A stretch of 64,000 nt of DNA, from assembly GCF_900099835.1 (NCBI RefSeq), contig NZ_FNKP01000001.1:2294001-2358000 (forward strand), read 5' to 3'. This DNA comes from Paraburkholderia fungorum. GTDB lineage: Bacteria; Pseudomonadota; Gammaproteobacteria; Burkholderiales; Burkholderiaceae. Made by a program: the position numbers and the translations under genes. Below are positions 26,283 through 35,369 of this stretch, piece by piece; positions within the stretch are counted from its first letter, which is position 1; each line of letters starts with the position of its first letter. The notes beneath the pieces were generated by a model. That model made no database searches, was not told where the DNA came from, and worked only from the letters and a program-made list of their open reading frames with translations.

Positions 26283-27785
26283 ATGCCGGAGACTTTTGTG
26301 ACGCCTGCCCCTTCCCGTCCCGCTGCGCCACGCATTGCCATTGTCGGCAGCGGCTTTGCCGGCATCGGCATGGCGATCCGATTGCAGCAGATGGGCATCA
26401 CGTCGTTCACGATTTACGAAACGGCGGCTGACATTGGTGGAACATGGCGGGACAACACGTATCCCGGCGCGGCTTGCGACGTCCCCTCGCACCTCTATTC
26501 CTTTTCTTTCGAGCCGAATCCGGCGTGGTCGCGTGCGTTCGGTGGCCAGGCGGAAATCTTCGCCTATCTGAAGCATTGCGCGCGCAAGTATGACGTGGAG
26601 CGCTATGTGCGCTGCAACGCGCGCGTGGCGTCGGCGCAATTCGATGAAACGCGTCGAATCTGGCGTGTCGAGATCGACTCGAACGGTTCGCGTGAAACCG
26701 TCGAAGCCGATATCGTGATCGCCGCGAGCGGTCCCTTGTCGCGTCCGGCGATGCCGCAAATTGCCGGGCTCGATCGCTTCGAAGGCAAGCTGTTTCATTC
26801 GGCGCGTTGGGACCACGCATATCCGCTGGATCAAAAACGCATCGCCGTGATCGGCACCGGTGCAAGTGCGATTCAGTTCGTGCCGCAAATCCAGCCGCGT
26901 GCTGCGCACATCGACCTGTTCCAGCGAACCGCGCCGTGGATCATGCCGAAGCCGGACAAGCCGGTCGGCCCGCGCGCGCATTGGCTGTTCCGCCATTTGC
27001 CGTTCACGCAGCGCTTCGTGCGCAACGCGATTTACTGGCAACTCGAATCGCGCGCGATCGCGTTCGTGATCAACCCAAAGTTGATGAAGCTGCCGATGAA
27101 ATTCGGCCTCAGCTATCTGGAACGCCGCGTGAAAGACCCGGCGCTGCGCGCGAAGCTGACGCCGAATTACCGGCTCGGCTGCAAGCGGGTTCTGCTGTCG
27201 AGCGACTACTACCGCGCCGTCACCCAGCCGAATGTCGACGTGGTGACCTCCGGCATTCGCGAGATCGTCGCTGACGGCATCGTGACCGACGACGGCGTGC
27301 ATCGTCACGCGGACGCGATCATCTGCGGCACGGGGTTTCAGGTCAACGACGTTGGCGCGCCGTTCGACGTGACCGGCCTCGATGGAGCGGACCTCGGCGC
27401 GATGTGGCTGCGCGACGGCCCCGAGGCTTATCTCGGCACCAGCATCGCGAATTTCCCGAATTTCTTCATGATCGTCGGCCCGAATACGGGACTCGGCCAC
27501 AACTCGATGATCTACATGATCGAGTCGCAGGTGCAGTACATCGCCGACTGTTTGCGCGTGATGAAGAAGCGCAAGGCGCGCACGATGAATTTGCGGCCCG
27601 ACGTACAGCGTGATTTCAACGCGCGTCTGCAAAAGGATATGCAGCATTCCGTGTGGACCAGCGGTTGCCATAGCTGGTATCAGACACAGAGCGGCAAGGT
27701 GACGGCGCTGTGGCCCGGCTTCACGTTCAGTTTTCGCAAGCGCACCCGGCGCGTGCGGCCGGATGATTACCGGTTTGCGCCATAG
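26283..27785 (+). CDS. Flavin-containing Baeyer-Villiger-type monooxygenase
   Basis: 500 aa from ATG 26283; a GTG at 26241 would add 14 residues. The FAD-binding GxGxxG appears as IVGSGFAGIG, the Baeyer-Villiger fingerprint FxGxxxHxxxWD as FEGKLFHSARWD (about residue 165), and the second NADPH-binding Rossmann motif as IGTGASAIQ. The C-terminal half carries ATG-like GTGF and the VGPNTGLGHNSMIYMIE segment typical of this clade. The enzyme would insert oxygen next to a carbonyl, giving esters or lactones, using NADPH and O2. The downstream alpha/beta hydrolase could open the product. Confidence 0.88.
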   Translation: MPETFVTPAPSRPAAPRIAIVGSGFAGIGMAIRLQQMGITSFTIYETAADIGGTWRDNTYPGAACDVPSHLYSFSFEPNPAWSRAFGGQAEIFAYLKHCARKYDVERYVRCNARVASAQFDETRRIWRVEIDSNGSRETVEADIVIAASGPLSRPAMPQIAGLDRFEGKLFHSARWDHAYPLDQKRIAVIGTGASAIQFVPQIQPRAAHIDLFQRTAPWIMPKPDKPVGPRAHWLFRHLPFTQRFVRNAIYWQLESRAIAFVINPKLMKLPMKFGLSYLERRVKDPALRAKLTPNYRLGCKRVLLSSDYYRAVTQPNVDVVTSGIREIVADGIVTDDGVHRHADAIICGTGFQVNDVGAPFDVTGLDGADLGAMWLRDGPEAYLGTSIANFPNFFMIVGPNTGLGHNSMIYMIESQVQYIADCLRVMKKRKARTMNLRPDVQRDFNARLQKDMQHSVWTSGCHSWYQTQSGKVTALWPGFTFSFRKRTRRVRPDDYRFAP

Positions 27786-27843
27786 CGCAGTCGCTCGCGT
27801 AAAAGCAGCGTTGCGTTGAGAAAATCAAAAGGGAGACAAAAAT

Positions 27844-28839
27844 ATGACCCGCATCGACTCCGGTACGTCCTCATCCACCGCGCTGCCTTCGCGCTCCATC
27901 GCCGCGCGCCTGGGCATCACCAGCGTGTCGCGCGCCGATCTGCGTCGACGGTACACGCAAAGCGGCTCGAAGTTCGTGAAGATCATGGGTGCCGATGTTC
28001 ACTACGTCGATGAAGGACACGGCGATACGATCGTGATGATTCACGGTTTCGCGTCGTCGCTGCATACGTGGAATCGGGTTGCGGATGAACTCAAACGCAC
28101 GCATCGCGTGATCCGTCTCGACCTGCCGCCGTTCGGCGTGACGGGTCCGCTGCGGTCGAGCAGCGGCGTCATCGAAACGATGAATCTGCCGACTTACCGG
28201 CGTTTCATCGACACCTTCCTGCAAGCGCTCGATATCGCACGCGCGACCTTTATCGGCAATTCGCTCGGCGGCCTGATTTCATGGGACTACGCGATCCGTC
28301 ATCGGGATGCAGTCGAAAAACTGGTGCTGATCGACTCCGCCGGCTTTCCGATGAAGCTGCCGATCTACATCGGCCTGTTCAATAGCGCGCTGGTGCGCGT
28401 CAGTTCGCCGTGGTGGCTGCCCGAGGCGATCATCAAGAGCGCGGTGCGCAACGTGTACGGCGATCCTCGCAAGATCGACGCGGTCACGCTGCGGCGCTAT
28501 GTCGATTTTTTCCACGGCGAAGGCACGCGCGCCGCGATCGGCAAGATGGTGCCCACGCTCGATTTCACCGAAGTCGACACCAACGTGTTGAAGACACTCG
28601 ATGTGCCGACGCTGGTGCTTTGGGGCGCGAAGGACCGCTGGATTCCGACCGCGCATCTGGAAGAGTTCGCGAGCCGCATTCCGGGCGCGAAGTCGGTGAT
28701 GTATGCGGGACTCGGTCACATTCCGATGGAAGAAGCGCCCGAGCGCGTGATGACCGATCTGCGTGCGTTTCTCTGCACGCCGGATGTGAATACGATGAAC
28801 AGCAGTGAACGCGCAGACGAAAAGCGCGCGCCGGTTTAA
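27844..28839 (+). CDS. Alpha/beta-fold hydrolase
   Basis: 331 aa, with GGGAGACAAAAAT before the ATG. The catalytic elements are readable: oxyanion-hole IHGFASSLHTW, nucleophile elbow GNSLGG (Ser about residue 141), acid in GAKDRWIP and histidine in GLGHIPMEEAPE. It follows the Baeyer-Villiger-type monooxygenase by 58 bases and is likely co-transcribed, so an esterase or lactonase role is the best inference. An N-terminal extension of about 45 residues precedes the core fold. Confidence 0.85.
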   Translation: MTRIDSGTSSSTALPSRSIAARLGITSVSRADLRRRYTQSGSKFVKIMGADVHYVDEGHGDTIVMIHGFASSLHTWNRVADELKRTHRVIRLDLPPFGVTGPLRSSSGVIETMNLPTYRRFIDTFLQALDIARATFIGNSLGGLISWDYAIRHRDAVEKLVLIDSAGFPMKLPIYIGLFNSALVRVSSPWWLPEAIIKSAVRNVYGDPRKIDAVTLRRYVDFFHGEGTRAAIGKMVPTLDFTEVDTNVLKTLDVPTLVLWGAKDRWIPTAHLEEFASRIPGAKSVMYAGLGHIPMEEAPERVMTDLRAFLCTPDVNTMNSSERADEKRAPV

Positions 28840-28842
28840 AAC

Positions 28843-28983
28843 CTAGCCGCCGCCGAGCATGCGCAGAAGCCCGAGAAAAAGCTTCCAGAGCATGACCAGC
28901 ATTTCCCACAGGTAATACAGCTGATCCCAGCCGGAGACGCGTGCAAAGGCCTCTGCAAACGCGCTTGTAAAACAATGAATCAT
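28843..28983 (-). CDS. Possible 46-aa hydrophobic micro-protein
   Basis: The reverse strand encodes a peptide starting MIHCFTSAFAEAFARVSGWD and ending LFLGLLRMLGGG, with a hydrophobic helix (about residues 22-43, LYYLWEMLVMLWKLFLGLLRML) that contains four tryptophans or tyrosines. It lies 57 bases beyond a strong palindrome that follows potI. No clear ribosome-binding site is visible, so this is a candidate only. Confidence 0.3.
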   Translation of the reverse strand: MIHCFTSAFAEAFARVSGWDQLYYLWEMLVMLWKLFLGLLRMLGGG

Positions 28984-29040
28984 GGTCGCCGAGGGGAAGA
29001 TGGAAGGAGTTCGGAGCAGTCCTGAATCAACCGGCGACCC

Positions 29041-29071
29041 CTCGTGCGATGCCGGACCGGCATCGCACGAG
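29041..29071. repeat. 31-bp perfect palindrome just downstream of potI
   Basis: CTCGTGCGATGCCGG, one base, then its exact reverse complement. It begins 12 bases after the potI stop on the minus strand. No T-run follows, so it may stabilise the operon's 3' end or be a weak terminator. Confidence 0.6.
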
Positions 29072-29082
29072 ACATCGGAAAA

Positions 29083-29901
29083 CTAGACCGCCAGCACTGC
29101 CCGCCTGCGCTCCGCCCGCTGCATGAAGAAGTTGGCCGCCACCACGCCGACCGTAACCACGGCGATAAACAGCGTGGCCAGCGCATTCATTTCGGGGTTC
29201 AAACCGAGCCGCACGCGCGAGAACACCACCAGCGGCAACGTCGTCGAACCGGGGCCGGACAGGAACGCCGACAATACCAGATCGTCGATCGACAACGTGA
29301 AAGACAACAGCCATCCTGACACAAGCGCCTGTGAAATCAGCGGCAATGTAATGAAGAAAAATACGCGCACGGGCGTTGCACCCAGGTCGAGCGCAGCTTC
29401 TTCGAGCGAAGGATTCAGCTCCTTCACCCGCGATTGCACGATGATCGCGACGTAGGACATGCACAGCATCACGTGACCGATCCAGATCGTGAAAACGCCG
29501 CGTTCGGCGGGCCAGCCAAGCAGCTTGCCCATTTCGATGAACAGCAGCAGCAGCGAGATGCCCTGAATCACTTCGGGAATCACGAGCGGCGCGTTGATCA
29601 TGCCCGTATATAGCGTGAGACCGCGAAAGCGCCCCATGCGCGCGAGCACGAAACCCGCCCATGTGCCGATGATCACCGATGCGAACGCCGTCAGCAAAGC
29701 GATCCGCAACGACAGCCACGCGGCGGCGATCAATTCGTCGTCGTGCAGCAAGGCCACGTACCAGCGCGTCGAAAAACGCGTCCACACGGTGACCAGTTGC
29801 GAGTCGTTGAACGAATACACGACGAGACTCACGATCGGGATGTACAGGAACAGAAACCCGATACCGAGAGCCAGAAACTGCCAGAAACGATTCGGCTTCA
29901 T
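29083..29901 (-). CDS. potI: Putrescine/spermidine ABC transporter permease PotI
   Basis: 272 aa from the ATG at 29899-29901, which overlaps the potH stop by one base (TGATG). Six transmembrane segments are predicted, with the BPD_transp_1 EAA loop visible as LEEAALDLGATPVRVFFFITLPLI. Together with PotH it forms the membrane channel of a PotFGHI-type importer. The gene order on the minus strand is potF, potG, potH, potI. Confidence 0.9.
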   Translation of the reverse strand: MKPNRFWQFLALGIGFLFLYIPIVSLVVYSFNDSQLVTVWTRFSTRWYVALLHDDELIAAAWLSLRIALLTAFASVIIGTWAGFVLARMGRFRGLTLYTGMINAPLVIPEVIQGISLLLLFIEMGKLLGWPAERGVFTIWIGHVMLCMSYVAIIVQSRVKELNPSLEEAALDLGATPVRVFFFITLPLISQALVSGWLLSFTLSIDDLVLSAFLSGPGSTTLPLVVFSRVRLGLNPEMNALATLFIAVVTVGVVAANFFMQRAERRRAVLAV

Positions 29902-30830
29902 CAGCGCCTTTCCTCCATCGCCTTCGCCTGCGCGCGCTGGAAAAACGCCATCGGCACCAGTAACAGCAACACCATTGCACACGTCACCGCGGAGGCCATC
30001 GGCCAGTCGGCGTTGTCGAAGAACTCATTCCACATCACGCGGCCGATCATCAGCGTATTCGCGCCGCCGAGCAGTTCCGGGATCACGTACTCGCCCACCG
30101 CCGGAATGAACACCAGCAGACAGCCCGCGATAATGCCGTTCTTCGACAGCGGAAACGTGATCTGCCAGAACGCCTTCCACGGCTTGGCGCCGAGGTCGTA
30201 CGCGGCTTCGAGCAAGGTCATGTCCATCTTCACCAGATGCGCGTACAGCGGCATCACGAGAAACGGCAGGTACGAATACACCATGCCGATATAGACCGCG
30301 ATGTTCGTGTGATACAGCTCGATCGGCGAATGAATCACGCCGATCGACATCAGGAAATTGTTCAGTAGCCCGTTGTTCTTCAGAATGCCGATCCACGCAT
30401 ACACGCGCATCAGGAACGAGGTCCAGAACGGCAACATCACGGCCATCATCAGCAGATTGCGGTTCTTCGGATTCGAGCGCGCGATGTAGTACGCCATCGG
30501 ATAACCGATCAGCAGACACAGGAACGTCGAGATCGCCGCGATCACCACCGAACTCACATAGGTCGCGAAATACAGACTGTCGGTCAGCAGGAACGCGTAA
30601 TGCGACAGGTCGAGCGTGATGTGAATCGCGCCGTCGGCGAAGTTGGAAAGCTGCGTGTACGGCGGAATGCCGAGTTGCAGATCGGCGAAACTGATCTTCA
30701 CGACCAGCAGGAACGGCACGAGGAAAAACAGCAGCAGCCAGATAAACGGCCCCGCCACCACGGCCGTGCGGCTCGTCAGGTTGAAGCGTCGCACCGGCCA
30801 CGTGGCGAACGAATGGATGAGGCGTGTCAT
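29901..30830 (-). CDS. potH: Putrescine/spermidine ABC transporter permease PotH
   Basis: 309 aa, six transmembrane segments, EAA motif LLEAAYDLGAKPWKAFWQITFPLS. The start codon overlaps the potG stop by four bases (ATGA), showing translational coupling. The N-terminal cytoplasmic segment RLIHSFATWPVRRFNLTSRT is typical of PotH. Confidence 0.9.
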   Translation of the reverse strand: MTRLIHSFATWPVRRFNLTSRTAVVAGPFIWLLLFFLVPFLLVVKISFADLQLGIPPYTQLSNFADGAIHITLDLSHYAFLLTDSLYFATYVSSVVIAAISTFLCLLIGYPMAYYIARSNPKNRNLLMMAVMLPFWTSFLMRVYAWIGILKNNGLLNNFLMSIGVIHSPIELYHTNIAVYIGMVYSYLPFLVMPLYAHLVKMDMTLLEAAYDLGAKPWKAFWQITFPLSKNGIIAGCLLVFIPAVGEYVIPELLGGANTLMIGRVMWNEFFDNADWPMASAVTCAMVLLLLVPMAFFQRAQAKAMEERR

Positions 30831-32017
30831 GACGTCAGCACCACACCGGCCGACGCGCTCCAGCGCACATACACTTCGTCGCCCCAGGTGGGCGGATCGA
30901 TTTCGGTCAGCGCGAGGCTCGTCACGTTCGCGATCACGGTCTTGCCGCCGTCGAGCTTCACGTGATACAGCGAATAGCCGCCCATGTAAGCGATATTCGT
31001 GACGACGCCCTTGCCCCAGTTGTACGCGCCTTCAGGCGGCTTGCGCGTAAGCGCGATGCGTTCGGGACGCACCGAGATGGTCACCGGCATGCCGAGCGGG
31101 CCGGTAATGCCGTGGCTCACGTACAGGCGGCACGGCAGGTCCGGTGTTTCGATGAACACGTAGTCGGGTTCGTCTTCGACCGTATGACCTTCGAACAGAT
31201 TGGTCGAGCCGATAAAGCCTGCCGAGAAGCGGCTATTCGGATACTCGTAGACCTCGTGCGGCGTGCCGAGCTGCACGATCTCGCCTTCGCTCATCACGGC
31301 GAGGCGGTTGGCCATCGTCATCGCCTCTTCCTGATCGTGCGTGACCATCACGCAAGTCACGCCGACCTGGTTAAGAATGTTGACCAGTTCGATCTGCGTG
31401 CGTTGACGGATCTGCTTGTCGAGCGCCGACATCGGTTCGTCCAGCAGCAGCAGCTTGGGCCGTTTGACCAGCGAACGCGCGAGTGCCACGCGCTGCTGCT
31501 GGCCGCCCGAAAGCTGATGCGGCTTGCGCTTCGCGAAACGGCCCATCTGCACGAGTTCGAGCGCGCTTTGCACGCGGTCGTTCAGCTCGGCCTTCGGCAC
31601 GCCTTCCTGCTTCAGGCCGAACGCGACGTTCGACTCGACCGTCATGTGCGGAAACAGCGCGTACGACTGGAACATCATGTTGACCGGCCGGCGATACGGC
31701 GGCAGTTGCGCGAGGTCTTCTCCGTCGATCAGGATCTTGCCCGAGGTCACGGTTTCGAGTCCCGCCATCATTCGCAGCAGGGTCGATTTGCCGCAGCCGG
31801 AACTGCCGAGCAGCGCGAACAGTTCGCCCTTCTTCACCGACAGGCTGACACCCTTGACCGCGACCGTGTCGCCGAACTTCTTGACGACGTCGACGATCTG
31901 GATGAACTGGTCCGCAGCGTCGCTGCCCACAGCGTTCGCGCCGCCGCTGATACTCACATACTGTCCCTGGGACGACGCGGGCGCTGCCGCCCCTGCGCCC
32001 GGCTGGTCACTACTCAT
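30827..32017 (-). CDS. potG: Putrescine/spermidine ABC transporter ATPase PotG
   Basis: 396 aa from the ATG at 32015-32017. Walker A is GSSGCGKST, the Q-loop lies in [10 protein letters not shown], the signature is LSGGQQQR, Walker B is LLLLDEP, and the switch is VTHDQ. A C-terminal TOBE domain (about 290-390) follows. The N-terminal 35 residues before the ABC core (Gly/Ala/Ser-rich) are longer than usual. It energises PotH/PotI; specificity for putrescine over spermidine is inferred from the PotF-like binding protein. Confidence 0.9.
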   Translation of the reverse strand: MSSDQPGAGAAAPASSQGQYVSISGGANAVGSDAADQFIQIVDVVKKFGDTVAVKGVSLSVKKGELFALLGSSGCGKSTLLRMMAGLETVTSGKILIDGEDLAQLPPYRRPVNMMFQSYALFPHMTVESNVAFGLKQEGVPKAELNDRVQSALELVQMGRFAKRKPHQLSGGQQQRVALARSLVKRPKLLLLDEPMSALDKQIRQRTQIELVNILNQVGVTCVMVTHDQEEAMTMANRLAVMSEGEIVQLGTPHEVYEYPNSRFSAGFIGSTNLFEGHTVEDEPDYVFIETPDLPCRLYVSHGITGPLGMPVTISVRPERIALTRKPPEGAYNWGKGVVTNIAYMGGYSLYHVKLDGGKTVIANVTSLALTEIDPPTWGDEVYVRWSASAGVVLTS

Positions 32018-32047
32018 CACAATGCATTACTCCGGCGTTTGACGTAC

Positions 32048-32076
32048 AAAGCCCCCGGCGGACACCGAGGGCTTCA
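32048..32076 (-). terminator. Hairpin between potF and potG
   Basis: On the minus strand AAGCCCTCGG pairs with CCGGGGGCTT, followed by a short TTTG. Placed 30 bases after the potF stop, it probably attenuates transcription from potF into potG, as often seen after binding-protein genes. Confidence 0.45.
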
Positions 32077-32108
32077 TGATGATACTTACCCGTTCAGTCT
32101 TACGGCAC

Positions 32109-33209
32109 TCAGCGGCCGGACTTGAACTCGGTCCACAGCCGCGTTTGCAGCCGCTGGATTTCCGGCGGCAACGGCTTCAGCAGAAACAGGGTCTTGATGG
32201 TTTCCGGCGACGGATACACGGCCGGGTCGTTCGCCACGTCCTTGCTCACGTACTTGCGCGCCTCGGTGTTGGCGCTCGGGTAATAGACTTCGTTCGTGAT
32301 CGCGGCGTGAACCTGCGGCGTTTCGATGTAGTTGATCCACTCGAGCGCGGCTTCCTTGTTCTTCGCGTCCTTCGGAATCGCCATCACGTCGAACCAGACC
32401 GGCGCGCCGCCCTTCGGCACGTAGTACTCGATCTTGTACGGTTTCTTCGCTTCGGCCGCGCGATGCTTGGCGATCACCACGTCGCCCGACCAGCCGTACG
32501 CGAAGCACACGTCGCCGCCCACCAGGTCGTTGATGTAGCCCGACGAGTTGAACTGCGTGATGTACGGACGGATCTTCTTCATCATGTCGAGCGCGGCGCG
32601 GTAGTCGGCCGGATTCGTGCTCATCGGATCTTTACCGATGTAGTGCAGCGCAGCGGCGAACATCTGGTCCGGCGCGTCGAGCACGGACACACCGCAAGCT
32701 TTCAGCTTCGAAATGTTTTCCGGCTTGAAGAGGATGTCCCAGTTATCGAGCGGCACGTTCTTGCCGAGAATCTGCTGGACTTTGGTGACGTTGTAGCCGA
32801 GGCCGGTCGTGCCGTAAGCCCAGGGCACCACGTACTGGTTGCCCGGATCGGCGCCGGCGACCAGCGCCATCAGCGCCGGATCGAGATATTTGAGGTTCGG
32901 CAGCTTCGACTTGTCGAGCGGCGCGAAGATGCCGGCGGCGATCTGCTTGCCCGCGTAATTGCTGGTCGGCACGACGATGTCGTAACCGGAATTGCCGGTG
33001 AGCAGCTTGGCCTGCAGCGTGTCGTCGCTGTCGTAGTTGTCGTACTTGACCGTGACGCCGCTCTGCTTCGTGAAGTTCGGGATCGTGTCCTTGGCGATGT
33101 AATCCGACCAGTTGTACACGTTGAGCTGCGTATCTTTCGCAGCGGCCGTCAACCAGGGGGCCGCGCACAAGACCAGCGCCGCCACATGACCTACTACCCG
33201 TCTTTTCAT
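32109..33209 (-). CDS. potF: Putrescine-binding periplasmic protein PotF
   Basis: 366 aa from the ATG at 33207-33209, with GGAGCGGAGAACGGG upstream. Signal peptide MKRRVVGHVAALVLCAAPWLTAAA; the mature protein begins KDTQLNVYNWSDYIAKDTIP, the classic PotD/PotF opening. YDIVVPTSNYAGKQI and FAYGWSGDVVIA are also conserved. It captures polyamines in the periplasm and delivers them to PotGHI. It is the first gene of the operon; about 90 bases separate it from potG. Confidence 0.92.
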   Translation of the reverse strand: MKRRVVGHVAALVLCAAPWLTAAAKDTQLNVYNWSDYIAKDTIPNFTKQSGVTVKYDNYDSDDTLQAKLLTGNSGYDIVVPTSNYAGKQIAAGIFAPLDKSKLPNLKYLDPALMALVAGADPGNQYVVPWAYGTTGLGYNVTKVQQILGKNVPLDNWDILFKPENISKLKACGVSVLDAPDQMFAAALHYIGKDPMSTNPADYRAALDMMKKIRPYITQFNSSGYINDLVGGDVCFAYGWSGDVVIAKHRAAEAKKPYKIEYYVPKGGAPVWFDVMAIPKDAKNKEAALEWINYIETPQVHAAITNEVYYPSANTEARKYVSKDVANDPAVYPSPETIKTLFLLKPLPPEIQRLQTRLWTEFKSGR

Positions 33210-33707
33210 CCCGTTCTCCGCTCCTGGCCGGCCTGAGCCGGTCGCCGTCACTCGTGCCGCGGCTTTGCGCACACGGCTCCCCTGAAAAATCCGAAAACTT
33301 CCACCAATTATTGCGCGGACCAAAAAAAACGCCGAGGTGTCGCGCAAACGGTACAGCGCAGGCCGCACCACTGGAAAATGGGCGCAATTTTAGCGGGTTA
33401 TCCGCGCGTGTCTACCCGAAAAAAACACGCTCGGCCGATGCGCTGTTATCTCATTGTCAAGTTCGGGAGGCCGCGCCATCAGCAGGGGCATAAGCGGTAG
33501 CGCGTTTCACAGTGCACAATGAGCTGTAAGGCAAATCCGGGAATCGCATGCCGCGAATCCATCTGGCTGCGGTGTGGTTCCTGCGCCCTGCAAAGGTCCT
33601 GCTTCACGTGCACGACGCCTGCCTTCCGCACCGGCAAAGCAGGTAACCAGGGCGGGGACCGCAGGCACGTGGCTTGCCCCGGATTCAGTCCCGACCCTCA
33701 GGCTGCG
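33210..33707. other. Divergent potF/mntH upstream region, no gene recognised
   Basis: These 498 bases hold the potF promoter (left) and a long mntH leader (right). A/T-rich patches occur at 33290-33330 and 33375-33430. I found no match to the yybP-ykoY manganese riboswitch core and no convincing Fur or MntR box. Confidence 0.4.
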
Positions 33708-35018
33708 ATGAACACGAATCCATCCGCGTGGCGACCCAACCGACGCCGGCGCGTGCCCGTCGATGGCGCGGCACGTCCGGCGCACTGGTTTTCGTTCGTC
33801 GGCGCGGGCGCGCTGATCGCCGTCGGCTATATCGATCCCGGTAACTGGGCGACCGCGCTCGGTGCGGGCGCGGGCGCGGGCTACGGCTACCGGCTGCTCG
33901 GCATCGTGCTGCTGTCGAGCCTGATGGGGATGCTGATGCAATGGCTGTCGTCGCGGCTGGGCGTCGTCACCGGCCGCGATCTCGCGCAAATCTGCCGCGA
34001 GCGCACCAGCCGGCGCGGCACCCTCTTCCTGTGGCTGACCAGCGAGATTGCGATCATCGCGTGCGACGTCGCCGAGGTGGTCGGCAGCGCCGTCGCGTTG
34101 CAATTGCTGCTGGGCGTGTCGCTGACGGTCGGCGTGCTGATGTCGGCGGTCTGCACGTTCGCGCTGCTCGCGCTCCAGCAGAAAGGCGGCCGCAAGCTCG
34201 AAGCGGTGATCGCCGCGCTGATCGGCTTTGTCGGATTGTGCTTCGTGGTCCAGCTGGCGCTCGCGAAGCCCGACTGGCACGCCGCGCTGGCCGGCACCGC
34301 GCCGAGCGTCGAACTGCTGCGCAACGCGGGCATGGTGTGGCTGGCGGCGGGCATCGTCGGCGCAACGGTGATGCCGCACAACCTGTATCTGCATTCGTCG
34401 CTCGTGAAGCACCACGCGCCCGACAACAGCGACACGCAAATCCGCGCCGCGCTGCACGTCGTCAATATCGACACATTCGGCTCGCTGGCGTTTGCGTTCG
34501 TGATCAACGCGGCGCTGCTGATCGTGGCGGCGGCGGTGTTTTACGCGAGCGGCCACCGCGACGTCACCGATCTCGCGGATGCGCATCGGCTGATTGCGCC
34601 GCTGGTCGGCTCGCGTTGGGCCAGCATCCTGTTCGCGGCGGCGCTGCTCGCCTGCGGGCTGAGCGCCACCGTGACGGGCACGCTGGCCGGCCAGGCGGTC
34701 ATGGAAGGCTTTCTGCGGCTGAAGCTGCCACGCTGGAAACGCGCGCTGCTGACGCGCGCGCTCGCGATCGGCCCCGCATTATTCGCGGTTGCGCTGTTTG
34801 GGCAGCACGGCTCGAATCAGTTGCTGGTGGCAAGCCAAGTGGTGTTGAGCCTGCAATTGCCGCTCGCCGTGGTGCCGCTGATCCGCTATTCATCGGATGC
34901 CGGACTCATGCGCGGATGGCGCGTGCGCGGCGTGCCGCTGGCGCTGGCGTGGCTGTCGGCGGCGTTTATCGTTTTGCTTAACGGCGCGTTGTTGTGGCAA
35001 CTCGCGGCGGGCGGGTAG
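33708..35018 (+). CDS. mntH: Nramp-family divalent metal transporter, MntH-like
   Basis: 436 aa from ATG 33708; the frame open to 33519 lacks membrane-protein character. Nramp metal-binding motifs are intact: DPGNW in TM1 (AVGYIDPGNWATALGAGAGAGYGY) and MPHN in TM6 (VMPHNLYLHSSLVKHH). About eleven transmembrane helices. The family imports Mn2+ (and Fe2+) with protons. Its regulation could not be read from the leader. Confidence 0.88.
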   Translation: MNTNPSAWRPNRRRRVPVDGAARPAHWFSFVGAGALIAVGYIDPGNWATALGAGAGAGYGYRLLGIVLLSSLMGMLMQWLSSRLGVVTGRDLAQICRERTSRRGTLFLWLTSEIAIIACDVAEVVGSAVALQLLLGVSLTVGVLMSAVCTFALLALQQKGGRKLEAVIAALIGFVGLCFVVQLALAKPDWHAALAGTAPSVELLRNAGMVWLAAGIVGATVMPHNLYLHSSLVKHHAPDNSDTQIRAALHVVNIDTFGSLAFAFVINAALLIVAAAVFYASGHRDVTDLADAHRLIAPLVGSRWASILFAAALLACGLSATVTGTLAGQAVMEGFLRLKLPRWKRALLTRALAIGPALFAVALFGQHGSNQLLVASQVVLSLQLPLAVVPLIRYSSDAGLMRGWRVRGVPLALAWLSAAFIVLLNGALLWQLAAGG

Positions 35019-35086
35019 CTTTGCCGGGGAGCCCGCGCGTCATCGTTTAACATAGCGGAACTTTGCTTCCCGCCCCAAGGTTTCCG

Positions 35087-35290
35087 ATGGCTTCGAATCT
35101 CCACGATCTTCCCGACAGCCCGTGCATCGGCGTCTGCTCCACGCTGTTCGACGACGTCTGCAAAGGCTGCGGCCGTACCGCCGCCGAAGTCTCCAACTGG
35201 GTTTTCCTCAGCGACGAAGAAAAGCGCGTCGTCTGGACGCGCATCGAGCAGGAAGGCACGGCAATGCGCTTCAAGAACGACAAGCTTTAA
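35087..35290 (+). CDS. DUF1289 small cysteine-rich protein
   Basis: 67 aa from ATG 35087. The motif SPCIGVCSTLFDDVCKGCGRTAAEVSNW contains the four conserved cysteines (C-x3-C-x6-C-x2-C) that define DUF1289 and probably bind a metal. It sits 68 bases after mntH and may be co-transcribed. The function is unknown. Confidence 0.85.
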   Translation: MASNLHDLPDSPCIGVCSTLFDDVCKGCGRTAAEVSNWVFLSDEEKRVVWTRIEQEGTAMRFKNDKL

Positions 35291-35369
35291 TTTTTCGCCG
35301 TGCCCGGGGCACATCCGTACCGGCCCGCGCCTGCCGCGCCCATTGCATCGGGCACGGTCCCGCGCAAGA

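Noticed and set aside
33430..33707. Manganese (yybP-ykoY) riboswitch before mntH
   Set aside because: The long leader suggested it, but no GGGGAGUAG-type core or paired conserved loop could be found.
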